NCBI RefSeq assembly: GCF_029504395.1
Contig: NZ_JAQFIF010000010.1
Location: forward strand, 86,526-150,525
Direction: 5' to 3'
DNA from: Arthrobacter sp. ES3-54
GTDB lineage: Bacteria; Actinomycetota; Actinomycetes; Actinomycetales; Micrococcaceae
Length of the DNA stretch: 64,000 bases
Part shown: positions 1 through 8,024 of the stretch, in pieces
Numbering within the stretch: the first letter of the stretch is position 1
Layout of the letters: each line of letters starts with the position of its first letter
Made by a program: the position numbers and the translations under genes
The notes under the pieces: generated by a model
Told to the model about the DNA's origin: nothing
The model's database searches: none
The model's input: only the letters and a program-made list of their open reading frames with translations

Positions 1-429
1 GGTGCCAAGATCCCGACGGCCACGGGCCCGGTCTTCATGGCCGCTGCCATGCTCTGGCTCACGCAGGTCAGCGCCGAGGGCAACTACCTCGTCAACATGC
101 TGCCCGCCTTGCTTCTCATGGGCGTGGGGCTGGGCATGGTCTTCGTCCCCATGCAGAACCTGGCCCTGTTCGGCGTGGACAAGGATGATTCCGGTGTTGC
201 CAGCGCCTTGGTCAACGCCTCGCAGCAGATCGGCGGCTCCCTGGGCATCGCCCTGTTCAGCACTATCGCAGTTACAGCGACAGCCGGAGGCGTGTCGCCG
301 GCGGCCCTCTCGAGCGGCTACGCGGCGGTCTTCCTTTGGGCTGCGGGCGTGGCGATCCTGATCGTCCCCGTCGCCCTGCTTCTCATCACCATCGACCGCA
401 AGAAATTCACCGGCACCGAAGGCGCCTGA
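1..429 (+). CDS. MFS drug/H+ antiporter, DHA2 (EmrB/QacA) type, C-terminal part
   Basis: The reading frame is open from base 1, so the start lies left of the window and only about 142 C-terminal residues are present. They form the last membrane helices (NMLPALLLMGVGLGMVFVPM; AAVFLWAAGVAILIVPVALL). Between them is the conserved stretch with SALVNASQQIGGSLGIALF, which is typical of 14-helix DHA2 exporters near helix 11-12. Such proteins export toxic compounds using the proton gradient. The gene converges on the CPBP-like gene, with a 46-base gap and no clear hairpin. Substrate cannot be told. Confidence 0.85.
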   Translation, partial: GAKIPTATGPVFMAAAMLWLTQVSAEGNYLVNMLPALLLMGVGLGMVFVPMQNLALFGVDKDDSGVASALVNASQQIGGSLGIALFSTIAVTATAGGVSPAALSSGYAAVFLWAAGVAILIVPVALLLITIDRKKFTGTEGA

Positions 430-475
430 CCGGCCCGCGAAGCCGAGGTCGCCGACCTTCCCGGCCGCCATGGAC

Positions 476-1294
476 TCAGTACAGGAAGATCGGCAGCCAG
501 TCGCGGTTGTGGGCGTGTACCAGTGCGAGGAACAGCACGAAGTCGAAGGTTAGGTGCACGGTCACGACGTAGGTGAGGGACTTCGTCAGCTTGAAGGTGT
601 AGCCCTGCAGTAATGCGAACGGAAACGTCAGAAGCGGCCCCCACGCCTGGTAGCCGATCTCCCAAAGAAAGGACGAGAAGATTACGGCTTGAAGGATGTT
701 GGCCAGCCAGTCTGGAAAATGCCGCCGCAGCAGCGCGAACGCGGTGCAGATGAAGAACAGTTCGTCCCAGATACCAACGGCGTTCACTCCAAGAAAGAGG
801 CGCCAGAAGGTCGTTGGGTCAGATGGATCCGGCCAGTTTTGGTACACCCCGGTGCTGATCAGGTAGGCGGGCAGAATGAAGTATCCGAGCAGGACCACGC
901 CGATCAGGTACAGCCTCGCGATCATCGGCCATTTACGGCCGGTGTTCACCGGAAATTTGATGATCTTCTCGCCGTAGACGAACCGCGACACCAGCCACGG
1001 AACCAGCACGGCCAAGGCGAGGGCGCTGCCCATGAGGATCATGTGTTGGATGCTCAAGTCAGCGTTCAGTGCCACCATGCTGATGATGACCATTCCCGCC
1101 GCGATCAGCGCGAGGTGCCGCGTCAACTCGCGGTCGATGAAAGCCGCAGTGGCCAGGCCCATGACAAGAATGCCGTAGCCAAGCGCGTCGTTCTCGACGC
1201 CGAATAACACCACTCCGGACAGCGAGACCAGCACCGCTGGCAGCAGCTTCCAACTGAGCGCGGTACGTTGACCTTCCGTCGAGACTGATGTCAC
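476..1294 (-). CDS. polytopic membrane protein, CPBP (CAAX protease-like) family
   Basis: 272 residues with about eight hydrophobic helices. Near residue 175 is WDELFFICTAFALLRR, which resembles the CPBP EExxxR motif with Asp for the first Glu. Near the C-terminus HLTFDFVLF resembles the third CPBP motif (HxxxN/D). The middle FxxxH motif is not obvious, so peptidase activity is doubtful. CPBP proteins are membrane-embedded metallopeptidases, or have roles in secretion or bacteriocin immunity. The gene stands alone and converges on the MFS fragment. Assignment to the superfamily is moderate; function is unknown. Confidence 0.6.
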   Translation of the reverse strand: MTSVSTEGQRTALSWKLLPAVLVSLSGVVLFGVENDALGYGILVMGLATAAFIDRELTRHLALIAAGMVIISMVALNADLSIQHMILMGSALALAVLVPWLVSRFVYGEKIIKFPVNTGRKWPMIARLYLIGVVLLGYFILPAYLISTGVYQNWPDPSDPTTFWRLFLGVNAVGIWDELFFICTAFALLRRHFPDWLANILQAVIFSSFLWEIGYQAWGPLLTFPFALLQGYTFKLTKSLTYVVTVHLTFDFVLFLALVHAHNRDWLPIFLY

Positions 1295-1392
1295 CCCACA
1301 AGCATGCCAGTGCCCTCCGCGGCGCGAAACGGTTTATAGGCAGTCACCTTTGGGGCACGGGCGGCCGGCTCACCGGTTCAGCCAGGGAAGTA

Positions 1393-1431
1393 CGACGGCG
1401 GTACGCACCGAAAAGGTGCGTGCCGCCGTCG
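1393..1431 (+). terminator. strong hairpin followed by T-rich tract, orphan
   Basis: CGACGGCGGTACGCACC (1393-1409) pairs with GGTGCGTGCCGCCGTCG (1415-1431) around the loop GAAAA, with one G-U wobble. The hairpin is followed by ATTGTTTTA, as expected for a plus-strand intrinsic terminator. No plus-strand gene precedes it, because the upstream gene is on the minus strand. It may end an unannotated small RNA or be a relic. Confidence 0.6.
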
Positions 1432-1518
1432 ATTGTTTTACCTAAGGCGCCTCGCCGGTGGGCTCGGCCCGCCGTCGTCGGCTGGCAACCTGGCAGCGTA
1501 GATGCTGAGCTAAGGTAA

Positions 1519-1555
1519 AGATTCACAAGATTCACAAGATACACAAGGATTCACA
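1519..1555 (+). repeat. four short direct repeats in front of the AAA ATPase gene
   Basis: AGATTCACA occurs twice in tandem (1519-1527, 1528-1536). It is followed by AGATACACA (1537-1545) and AGGATTCACA (1546-1555), which runs into the ribosome-binding site of the next gene. The array could be an operator or iteron-like binding site, or a slippage product. Function is not shown by the sequence. Confidence 0.6.
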
Positions 1556-1564
1556 GGAGCTGGC

Positions 1565-2665
1565 GTGGAGAACCCCTTTCGACCCACGGCGGGAGCAACG
1601 CCACCTGACCTCATCGGCCGCGGGGGAGTCCTGGATGAATTCGCCTATGGACTGCGCATCGGATCAGGAGCGCCCGGGCTGCTGACCATTTTCACCGGGG
1701 CCCGGGGCATTGGCAAGACCGTGATGCTCGGTGCCGCTGAAGATCTGGCGCTCCGCAGCGGCTGGGCGGTTATCTCCGAAACAGCCACCAACGGCTTTGT
1801 CGGGCGAATCGGGGAATCCATGCGCCGGCTGACGGACGATCTTGGAGACGGGCCGACCGGGCGGCGGATCACGGCAGTGTCGTTGGCAGGGTTCTCCGTC
1901 ACCACACAGCTCGGTCCTGAAGAACAGGTCGACTGGCGTGCCCGTGGAGTGACTCTCCTGCGGCTTCTGGCCGCTAAGGGCACGGGGCTGATCATCACGG
2001 TCGACGAGATCCACGCCGCCGACAGGCCCGAACTCTCACGCCTCGCCGCCGACGTCCAGCACTTCATCCGCGAGGGCCTCCCCATCGGACTCGTCTTTGC
2101 CGGCCCTCCCGCCGCCGTATCGGATCTGCTGAACGAGGGCGTGGCCACCTTTCTTCGCCGGGCAGACCGCATCGACCTCCACGCCGCATCCATCGCCGAA
2201 GTCGAACGCTCCTTCTCCGAAACCTTCACCGGCGCAAGCATTGGGCTGACCCCGCACCTGGCCAAGGCTGCTGCCGAAGCAACCGGAGGCTATCCCTTCC
2301 TCATCCAGCTAGTCGGCTATCACCTTTGGCAAGAAGCCGAAAAAGCGGGCAACAGTCTCGACGCCCCCGCGGTTGACCGCGCAGTGACCGCTGCCCGGCG
2401 GCGCAACGAACGCATGGTCATTGAGGCTGCGCTGTCCACCACCTCCGCCAGAGACCGCGACTTCCTCCAGGCCATGGCGGAAGACTCCGGCCCCTCGGCA
2501 ACCCTGGACATCGGCAACCGCACCGGCCTGCGACCCAACGCCGTCGGCAACTACCGAACCCGCCTCATCGACGCCGGACTCATCGAAGCAACCGGCCACG
2601 GACGCGTGAGCTATGCCATCCCGGGCCTCCGCGAATACCTCACCGCGCACCCGAACCGGAATTAG
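1565..2665 (+). CDS. AAA ATPase, Orc1/Cdc6-like (P-loop ATPase with C-terminal winged helix)
   Basis: 366 residues, GTG start 8 bases after AGGAG. Walker A is GARGIGKT (residues 45-52) and Walker B is LIITVDEIHAAD (DE at 147-148). A sensor-like region follows (GLVFAGPP), then a helical lid. The C-terminal ~90 residues look like a winged helix (RDFLQAMAEDSGPSATLDIG, then a recognition helix in NAVGNYRTRLIDAGLIEA). This architecture matches bacterial ATP-binding proteins related to archaeal Orc1/Cdc6 and to STAND-type ATPases, which act as switches and whose bacterial targets are mostly unknown. The gene is monocistronic, and short tandem repeats lie directly in front of it. Biological role is not deducible. 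Confidence 0.8.
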   Translation: MENPFRPTAGATPPDLIGRGGVLDEFAYGLRIGSGAPGLLTIFTGARGIGKTVMLGAAEDLALRSGWAVISETATNGFVGRIGESMRRLTDDLGDGPTGRRITAVSLAGFSVTTQLGPEEQVDWRARGVTLLRLLAAKGTGLIITVDEIHAADRPELSRLAADVQHFIREGLPIGLVFAGPPAAVSDLLNEGVATFLRRADRIDLHAASIAEVERSFSETFTGASIGLTPHLAKAAAEATGGYPFLIQLVGYHLWQEAEKAGNSLDAPAVDRAVTAARRRNERMVIEAALSTTSARDRDFLQAMAEDSGPSATLDIGNRTGLRPNAVGNYRTRLIDAGLIEATGHGRVSYAIPGLREYLTAHPNRN

Positions 2666-2704
2666 TCGGCGCGCTGCTGTTCCTGCCGGTCCGCAGAGAG
2701 GCTT

Positions 2705-2830
2705 TCAGGTGGTGACGACGAGTTTGCCGCTGGCGCGGCTTTCCTCCATGTCGGTGTGGGCCTGGACGATGTCATCGAGGGTGTACACCTTGCCGATGGG
2801 GACGGTTGCGGTGCCGTCGCTGACGGCCTG
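2705..2830 (-). pseudogene. C-terminal remnant of a zinc-type alcohol dehydrogenase / quinone oxidoreductase
   Basis: About 40 codons ending in PIGKVYTLDDIVQAHTDMEE and then GKLVVTT match the usual C-terminus of MDR-family quinone oxidoreductases (substrate helix plus the GKxVV end). Upstream the similarity stops and no Rossmann fold is present, so this is a gene relic. The remaining sequence to 3111 shows nothing I can recognise. Confidence 0.6.
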
Positions 2831-3111
2831 CTCGCTCTTGGCGTTTCGTGCCGGGACGGAAGCGGAAGTCCGGCAAGAAGTCCCTATCCCACGCGGGCGC
2901 GAGGTGGCACCATCTGTCTTATGAGCCGCAACCAGGGGAACCGGCGTCAAAAGTGAACCTCGCAAGGCTCTCGCCGAGGAAGTTCCGACTCTTGACGTGT
3001 TTGCCCGGATCCGTCGGTATCACCCGGAATTTTCACCGGAATTGTGGGGGGAAACGGGAAATCGTCCCTCCTCGGCAACAGGGACAGGAAGCCGGCCCGT
3101 GGAGGCTGTAG

Positions 3112-3345
3112 GTGAAGGCGAACGAAACACGGCCGCCAAAAATGCGGCGGCTGATGAAGTGGGCATCGATCGGATTCCTCGGGGCCGTGGTGCTGGATCT
3201 AGTCCTGATGACATTCCTCGACTTCTGGACCGCGTTCTACATTGCCCTCGGCCTGTACCTGGCGCTGGTGGGTCCGTTGGACGCTGCCGCCCAAAAAGAA
3301 CGGATCAAGATGCTGCACGACCGGAACCGAGGGCTGAACGGGTGA
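3112..3345 (+). CDS. small two-helix membrane protein
   Basis: 77 residues, GTG start preceded by GGAGG. A basic N-terminus is followed by a hydrophobic segment (SIGFLGAVVLDLVLMTFLDF) and a second one (AFYIALGLYLALVGPLDAAA), ending in a charged tail. I do not recognise a family. It is separated from the convergent hydrolase gene by about 30 bases. Confidence 0.5.
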   Translation: MKANETRPPKMRRLMKWASIGFLGAVVLDLVLMTFLDFWTAFYIALGLYLALVGPLDAAAQKERIKMLHDRNRGLNG

Positions 3346-3374
3346 AACCGGCAGTATTGGGCGCAGCCGACGGT

Positions 3375-4187
3375 TCATGGCCCGGAGAGCTCACGCACCC
3401 GGGCGAGCCATTCGATAACCAGGGCCTGCGTGAGGGCGGGTTGCTCGTGCAACAGCGCGTGGCCGGCGCGATCGAGTACAGCAAAGTTGGCCCGGGGGTA
3501 GTGCTCCACCAGCTCCCACGGCCCCGTGTACCCGGCCGTGGCATCCTGTCGCCCTGCAAGAATTAACACAGGATGGGAATAGGTAGCCGCAGCCTCCGGG
3601 AGATCCCGCAGCTCCCAGTGCGAAAAGATCCGCATCAGGCCCGGCTCGTCAACGAGGGACGCCGCGGGAGCCACGAACTGCTGGAACCGGCGCAGTGTCT
3701 CCGCCGTCTGCACCACGAAGTAGCTGCGGTAGGAAGCTTCGAGCTCCGGGCTCAGTTTGCCGGTCAGTTCGGCCGACGAAACGAGAACCTCGTGCGCGGG
3801 CACGTTACGGGTATGCGCGCCAACCGGGCAGATTAACGCCAGCCCGACCACCTGCTCAGGTCTCCGATTGGCGACCGCGCGGGCTAAGTACCCGCCGTAC
3901 GACTGCCCCATGACAAGAAACGGTTCATCACCAATGGTGCTGTCGATCAGGCCGAGCAGGATGTCCAGGACGTCATCGTTGCTATTGATCGTCACGGGCG
4001 CCGGCGTTAGGCCCATCCCCGGCAGGTCCGGATACAGCCGGCGGAAGCCGGGAGCGACACGGAATATCGGTTCAAGGGCTCCTGCGATCTCGCGATGATC
4101 CACGCCAGCGCCGTGCAGGGCGAGGACCGGCGTGCCGCTGCCGTGTTCGGCGTAATGCACTGGCACTCCGCTGACCGTAGCCTCCAT
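3375..4187 (-). CDS. alpha/beta hydrolase
   Basis: 270 residues from the ATG at 4187 (MEATVSGVPVHYAEHG). A longer frame exists upstream, but it is basic and low-complexity and lacks fold features, so it was not used. The oxyanion-type motif LALHGAGVDH is near residue 25. The nucleophile elbow GQSYGG is near residue 95. The acid is probably the Asp in AGRQDATAGY and the base is the His in RAGHALLHEQP. The family covers esterases, lipases, haloperoxidases and C-C hydrolases. The gene lies next to the gentisate genes but is not needed for that pathway. Substrate unknown. Confidence 0.85.
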   Translation of the reverse strand: MEATVSGVPVHYAEHGSGTPVLALHGAGVDHREIAGALEPIFRVAPGFRRLYPDLPGMGLTPAPVTINSNDDVLDILLGLIDSTIGDEPFLVMGQSYGGYLARAVANRRPEQVVGLALICPVGAHTRNVPAHEVLVSSAELTGKLSPELEASYRSYFVVQTAETLRRFQQFVAPAASLVDEPGLMRIFSHWELRDLPEAAATYSHPVLILAGRQDATAGYTGPWELVEHYPRANFAVLDRAGHALLHEQPALTQALVIEWLARVRELSGP

Positions 4188-4320
4188 CCAGACAGTGTAG
4201 GTCGCGTCGCGGCTTCCTGGCGGCGGTTGTTGGTGCGGCCTGGACGAGACCTTCGCTGTAGGCTCCGTCCAGGTGCCCTCAACTGCCTGGCGCCGTCGCG
4301 GAATCAGTGCTTTGACGGGC

Positions 4321-5079
4321 TCAGATCCATTTCGGCGCGGCCGGAACCTTACCGTTTGTGGCTGCAGCGCCGGGCCCTGTGGCGGTAACACCGCCGCTGC
4401 CCCGGCCGGCGGCCCATTCCACGACGGCGGCCAGCGGTCCGGAGACCAACGTGGAGGTGTCCGACGTCGTGTCACCGAAGCTGAGGCCGCGGTCCGATAC
4501 CTCGACCACCAGGCCGGCGTCCGTGCCGCGGGTCTTCCAGGCGCCGGTGATGTCAGCCAGAAGCCGCTCCAGCACGGGTGCCGGGATATCAGCGAAGCTG
4601 GCGCCGTTGTCCAGGTCCACGGCGTGCATCCAGACTTCCCGGGTGCGCATCCAGACCGTTTCGGTGGCAGGGACTTCCCGGCCCTGGATGGTGCGGACTT
4701 TATGGTGCCAGGCGTCCCCGGGCAGGTCCCGCCATTCGACGTTCAGGTGCACGGCGGAGTGATCAAAGAGGTGCCGCAGCGCGATCGGGCTCAGCGTGGC
4801 GCCGAAGTCGATCTCGTGGTCCCGGACCGCGGTGGAGGCATACATCGGGGTTTCCAGGCCGGTAGCCGCCCACTCGACCAGCCGGGCGATGGCCCGGGCG
4901 TTGTAGCCGACGTGTGCGGTGATGTGGCGGCGGGTCCAGCCCGGCAGCAGCGAATCGCCGTCGAGCTCCCCGTCGGAGAGCTCGTTGAGCTTGCGGGCGA
5001 AGAACGCCGTGCCCCGCCGTGCCTGCAGCAGGGCCGCGAGCAGCTCCGGATCCGTCGTCTGGTCCTGGCGGGCAACCAT
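4321..5079 (-). CDS. genM: maleylpyruvate isomerase, mycothiol-dependent
   Basis: 252 residues. It converts maleylpyruvate to fumarylpyruvate, using mycothiol as cofactor. The N-terminal DinB-like four-helix domain carries H52 (in TRRHITAHVGYN) and the pair E148/H152 (REVWMHAVD). These match the zinc ligands H52, E144 and H148 known for the Corynebacterium glutamicum enzyme. The ATG at 5079 overlaps the stop of genF (ATGA), so translation is likely coupled. It is the last gene of a genD-genF-genM operon. Use of mycothiol rather than glutathione fits an actinobacterium. Confidence 0.93.
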   Translation of the reverse strand: MVARQDQTTDPELLAALLQARRGTAFFARKLNELSDGELDGDSLLPGWTRRHITAHVGYNARAIARLVEWAATGLETPMYASTAVRDHEIDFGATLSPIALRHLFDHSAVHLNVEWRDLPGDAWHHKVRTIQGREVPATETVWMRTREVWMHAVDLDNGASFADIPAPVLERLLADITGAWKTRGTDAGLVVEVSDRGLSFGDTTSDTSTLVSGPLAAVVEWAAGRGSGGVTATGPGAAATNGKVPAAPKWI

Positions 5080-5903
5080 CAGGCTTCCTTGACCACGCGG
5101 TTCTTCAGCTGGCCCAGTCCTTCGATGGTGGTGACCAGGATCTGGCCCTCCTGCAGGTAGCGCTTGGGGTCCTGGGCGTGGCCCACGCCGCCGGGGGTAC
5201 CGGTGGCGATAACATCGCCCGGGTTCAGCGTGATGATGGTGGAGATGTAGGAGACCAGGTACTCGGGGGTGAAGACGAGGTCGCCGGTGGGGGTCTGCTG
5301 CTGGATTTCGCCGTCGACCGCGGAGGTCATCAGCGGGCCGGCGGTGAATTCGTCCTTGGTGACCAGGGCCGGGCCGAACGGGGTGGACTTTTCCCAGGTC
5401 TTGCCCTGCAGCCACTGGATGGTGCGGAACTGGTAGTCGCGCATGGACACGTCGTTCAGGACGGCGTAGCCGGCGATGTGGTCGGGGGCGTCGGCTACGC
5501 TGATCCGGCGGCCCTTCCTGCCGATCACGACGGCGAGTTCGGCTTCCCAGTCGACGGCGTCGGATTCCTGCGGCAGGGCCAGGTCATCGTTCGGGCCGAT
5601 CAGGGACTCCTGGTACTTGGCGAACAGGGTGGGGAACTCGGGGACTTCCCGGCCCATTTCCTTGATGTGGTTGCGGTAGTTGTGGCCCACGCAGATGATC
5701 TTGCCGGGGGAGGGGACGACGGCGTCGAGGTCCGCGCCTTCGGCCGGGTGGGTGGCGCCGTTCGCTGCCTTCGCGGTGGCTTCCCAGTCGCTTGAACGGA
5801 GCAGCTCTCCGACGTCGGCAAAGCCGTCGATCTCGGTCAGGGTGTCGCCGTCCTGGCGGACAGCCTTGGTTCCGTTGTCAGTGCGGAGGGTGAGGAGTCT
5901 CAT
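5079..5903 (-). CDS. genF: fumarylpyruvate hydrolase (FAH family)
   Basis: 274 residues from the ATG at 5903. It hydrolyses fumarylpyruvate to fumarate and pyruvate, the last step of gentisate breakdown. It has the FAH fold with GHNY (H74), the metal-binding acids E120 and E122 in DWEAELAVVIG, D151 in VLNDVSMRD, and the C-terminal GDVIATGTPGGVG loop. It overlaps genD upstream and genM downstream by 4 bases each. Isomerases and decarboxylases share this fold, but the context fixes the role. Confidence 0.93.
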   Translation of the reverse strand: MRLLTLRTDNGTKAVRQDGDTLTEIDGFADVGELLRSSDWEATAKAANGATHPAEGADLDAVVPSPGKIICVGHNYRNHIKEMGREVPEFPTLFAKYQESLIGPNDDLALPQESDAVDWEAELAVVIGRKGRRISVADAPDHIAGYAVLNDVSMRDYQFRTIQWLQGKTWEKSTPFGPALVTKDEFTAGPLMTSAVDGEIQQQTPTGDLVFTPEYLVSYISTIITLNPGDVIATGTPGGVGHAQDPKRYLQEGQILVTTIEGLGQLKNRVVKEA

Positions 5904-7033
5904 GCGTTCTTGCGTCCTTCGATGTAGGTGCGGTTGAAGTTCAGTCGTTCGAAAATGGGGGCGTCGCTGAAGCGGAAGAGATCGAACTCGGTCTCGGCCT
6001 GCAGCGACCATTCCTGCCAGGACGGGACCACGAAGAGGTCGCCCTTCGCCAGGTTTCTGGTTTCGCCGTTCAGGACCACGGAGCCGGACCCTTCGAAGAC
6101 CTGCCAGACACTGGAGCCGACCTCGCGGAGGCTCTCGGTGGCGGCGCCGGCGCGGAGGCGGTGGAATTCGGCCCGGATGGTCGGCATCACATCCCCGCCC
6201 GTGGTGGGGTTGGTGTAGCGGACGGCGGCGTGGCCCTGGGATACGGTGGCCGGGTGGCCCTCGTCCTCGAGCAGCAACTGCTCGGCCAGTGCGCGGTCCG
6301 TGTGTTCCCACCGGTAGGCCGCGATGGGGGAGCTCGTGGTGTCGTCCAGCCCGGAGAGCGGGCGAAGGCCCGGATGGGCCCAGAGCCGCTCGGAGCGGGA
6401 GATGTCCGGGGTGGCCTCGTCGGTGACACGCTCGGTGCCGAACTCGAAGAAGCCGGCGTCGGCGTAGTGCACGAACGGGATGTCCAGGCCGTCGATCCAG
6501 GCCATCGGTTCATCGGTGTCGTTGTGGTGGCCGTGGAAGTTCCAGCCCGGGGTCAGGAGGAAGTCGCCGCGGGACATCCGCACCGGGTCCCCGTTCACCA
6601 CAGTCCAGACGCCTTCGCCCTCGACGACGAAGCGGAACGCGTTCTGGGAGTGCCGGTGTTCGGGTGCCGTTTCGCGGGCACCGAGGTACTGGATGGCCGC
6701 CCACAGCGTTGGGGTGGCGTACGGTGTTCCGGCCAGGCCGGGGTTGGCCAGGGCAATGGCCCGGCGTTCGCCGCCCCGGCCAACGGGAACCAGATCCCCG
6801 GCACGGGCGGCCAGCGGGTACAGGTCGCTCCACCGCCAGACGTGGGGCACCGCCTTGGGGGTCGGGACCATCGGCATGAGGTCCGCGATCTCGGTCCAGA
6901 GCGGGATCAGGTTTTCGCGGTCAAAATCCCGGTACAGCTCCTTGAGCTGGGCGGCCTCTTCAGGCGTCGGCTCCGGAGCAGTGTGCCCCGCGGCCACTGA
7001 TTCGTGAGTCGTGTTCTCGGCGCTGATGGACAC
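5900..7033 (-). CDS. genD: gentisate 1,2-dioxygenase
   Basis: 377 residues, GTG start at 7033 behind GAGGAGG. It is a bicupin Fe(II) enzyme that opens gentisate to maleylpyruvate. The first cupin has the iron ligands H126 and H128 (PEHRHSQNAFRFVVEGEG) and a distal His in GWNFHGHHND (about 167-169). A second cupin lies at about 270-360 (VFEGSGSVVLNGETRNLAKGD). Length is typical of the family. It is the first gene of the genDFM operon and is preceded by a palindrome shared with the genR/genK promoter region. Confidence 0.95.
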   Translation of the reverse strand: MSISAENTTHESVAAGHTAPEPTPEEAAQLKELYRDFDRENLIPLWTEIADLMPMVPTPKAVPHVWRWSDLYPLAARAGDLVPVGRGGERRAIALANPGLAGTPYATPTLWAAIQYLGARETAPEHRHSQNAFRFVVEGEGVWTVVNGDPVRMSRGDFLLTPGWNFHGHHNDTDEPMAWIDGLDIPFVHYADAGFFEFGTERVTDEATPDISRSERLWAHPGLRPLSGLDDTTSSPIAAYRWEHTDRALAEQLLLEDEGHPATVSQGHAAVRYTNPTTGGDVMPTIRAEFHRLRAGAATESLREVGSSVWQVFEGSGSVVLNGETRNLAKGDLFVVPSWQEWSLQAETEFDLFRFSDAPIFERLNFNRTYIEGRKNA

Positions 7034-7110
7034 GTGGGCCTCCTCGGTAGGTCAGAACAGTTCGTTGGCGTGGTTCGACTCTACGGATGCCGGCGGGTGA
7101 CCCCCAGCAT

Positions 7111-7130
7111 ATTCTGCTAGTCAGAATTGT
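7111..7130. promoter_or_regulatory. candidate GenR (IclR-type) operator upstream of genD
   Basis: ATTCTG-CTAGT-CAGAAT forms a perfect palindrome (7111-7127), followed by TGT. It lies 78 bases upstream of the genD start. The same TTCTG-N5-CAGAATTGT is found at 7968-7986 in front of genK. IclR regulators, including GenR of C. glutamicum, bind palindromes of the ATTC-N-GAAT kind. Confidence 0.7.
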
Positions 7131-7153
7131 CCCGCGACTAGCCGCCGCGGCAC

Positions 7154-7975
7154 TCAGTCCGGCTCGGCCGGGTTTGCCGCGATATCGATCTCCAGCTGCC
7201 GGCAGGTTTCCCGCAGGGCGGGGACCAGTCCGGCGTCAAACACGCGGCGGAAGCGGGTCGCGGGAGTGGCGACGGTGAGCGCGCCGACCACGTGCCCGTG
7301 CCGGTTGTGCAGGGTCATGCCGAGCGCGCTCACGCCCTCCTCGGTGCCTTCGAAATTGGCCGCGAATCCGTTGCTGCGGATGGATTCAAGCTCGCGCAGG
7401 AACGCCGGGTACTCCGCGGCCGGAATGGTGTCCCCGCCAATCTCGGCATTGTTACTGCGGAACAGCTGGCCGATCATCGGCGGTTCCAGTTCGGCGAGCA
7501 TGGCCTTGCCTCCGGACGTCTTGTTGGCGGGCATCACCGTCCCCTGCCGGTCACCAACCCGCAGCACATTGTCCCCTTCCACCGTCGCCAGGAAGCGCAC
7601 TTTCGTCCCCACCCGCACCATGAGGTTCACCGTCTCGTTGAGGTGCGCCGAGAGCAGCTCCATGTGCGGCTGGGCGAGCGAGCGGAGCAGCCGGGTCCAG
7701 CTCAGGCCCGCCGGCCCGACCCCCATAGCCGGGCCGGGGACATAGCGGCGGGTTTCATCCTGCACGGCGAATCCCCGGTAGACCAGCATGGCCAAAAGGC
7801 GGTGGGCGGTGGACGGGGCCACCCCCAGCTCGTCGGCGGCGTCCTTGAGCCGGAGTGCTCCGCCGTCGCGGAGCAGCTGGAGGAGCTGCAGCGCGTTGTC
7901 CACCGCCTCGATGGAATAGGTGGGCCGTTTCTGAACGGGCTTGCGGGCTGCTCTGCCGGATGGGTTGTTCTGCAC
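7154..7975 (-). CDS. genR: IclR-family transcriptional regulator of the gentisate genes
   Basis: 273 residues if it starts at the GTG at 7975. An ATG at 8026 would add 17 residues, but that start would overlap the genK start. The N-terminal winged HTH spans residues ~20-80 (LKDAADELGVAPSTAHRLLA). The C-terminal IclR effector domain holds HLNETVNLMVRVG and ends in the helix TRFRRVFDAGLVPALRETCR. It sits between genDFM and the divergent genKH, exactly as genR does in Corynebacterium. A TTCTG-N5-CAGAA site covers its GTG start, so autoregulation is likely. Expected to sense 3-hydroxybenzoate or gentisate. Confidence 0.88.
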   Translation of the reverse strand: MQNNPSGRAARKPVQKRPTYSIEAVDNALQLLQLLRDGGALRLKDAADELGVAPSTAHRLLAMLVYRGFAVQDETRRYVPGPAMGVGPAGLSWTRLLRSLAQPHMELLSAHLNETVNLMVRVGTKVRFLATVEGDNVLRVGDRQGTVMPANKTSGGKAMLAELEPPMIGQLFRSNNAEIGGDTIPAAEYPAFLRELESIRSNGFAANFEGTEEGVSALGMTLHNRHGHVVGALTVATPATRFRRVFDAGLVPALRETCRQLEIDIAANPAEPD

Positions 7976-7986
7976 ATCAGAATTGT
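7968..7986. promoter_or_regulatory. candidate GenR operator in the genR/genK divergent region
   Basis: TTCTG (7968-7972), spacer CACAT, CAGAA (7978-7982), then TTGT. This matches the site in front of genD in half-sites, spacing and 3' flank. It overlaps a possible TATTGT -10 region for genK and covers the GTG start of genR. Confidence 0.65.
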
Positions 7987-8024
7987 ATTGTGGTTCACCT
8001 GCGGCGGCTAGGACAGTGAGTGGC

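Noticed and set aside
2848..3111. 87-codon frame on the plus strand
   Set aside because: Basic, low-complexity product in a region next to a gene relic; no start signal and no homology I recognise.
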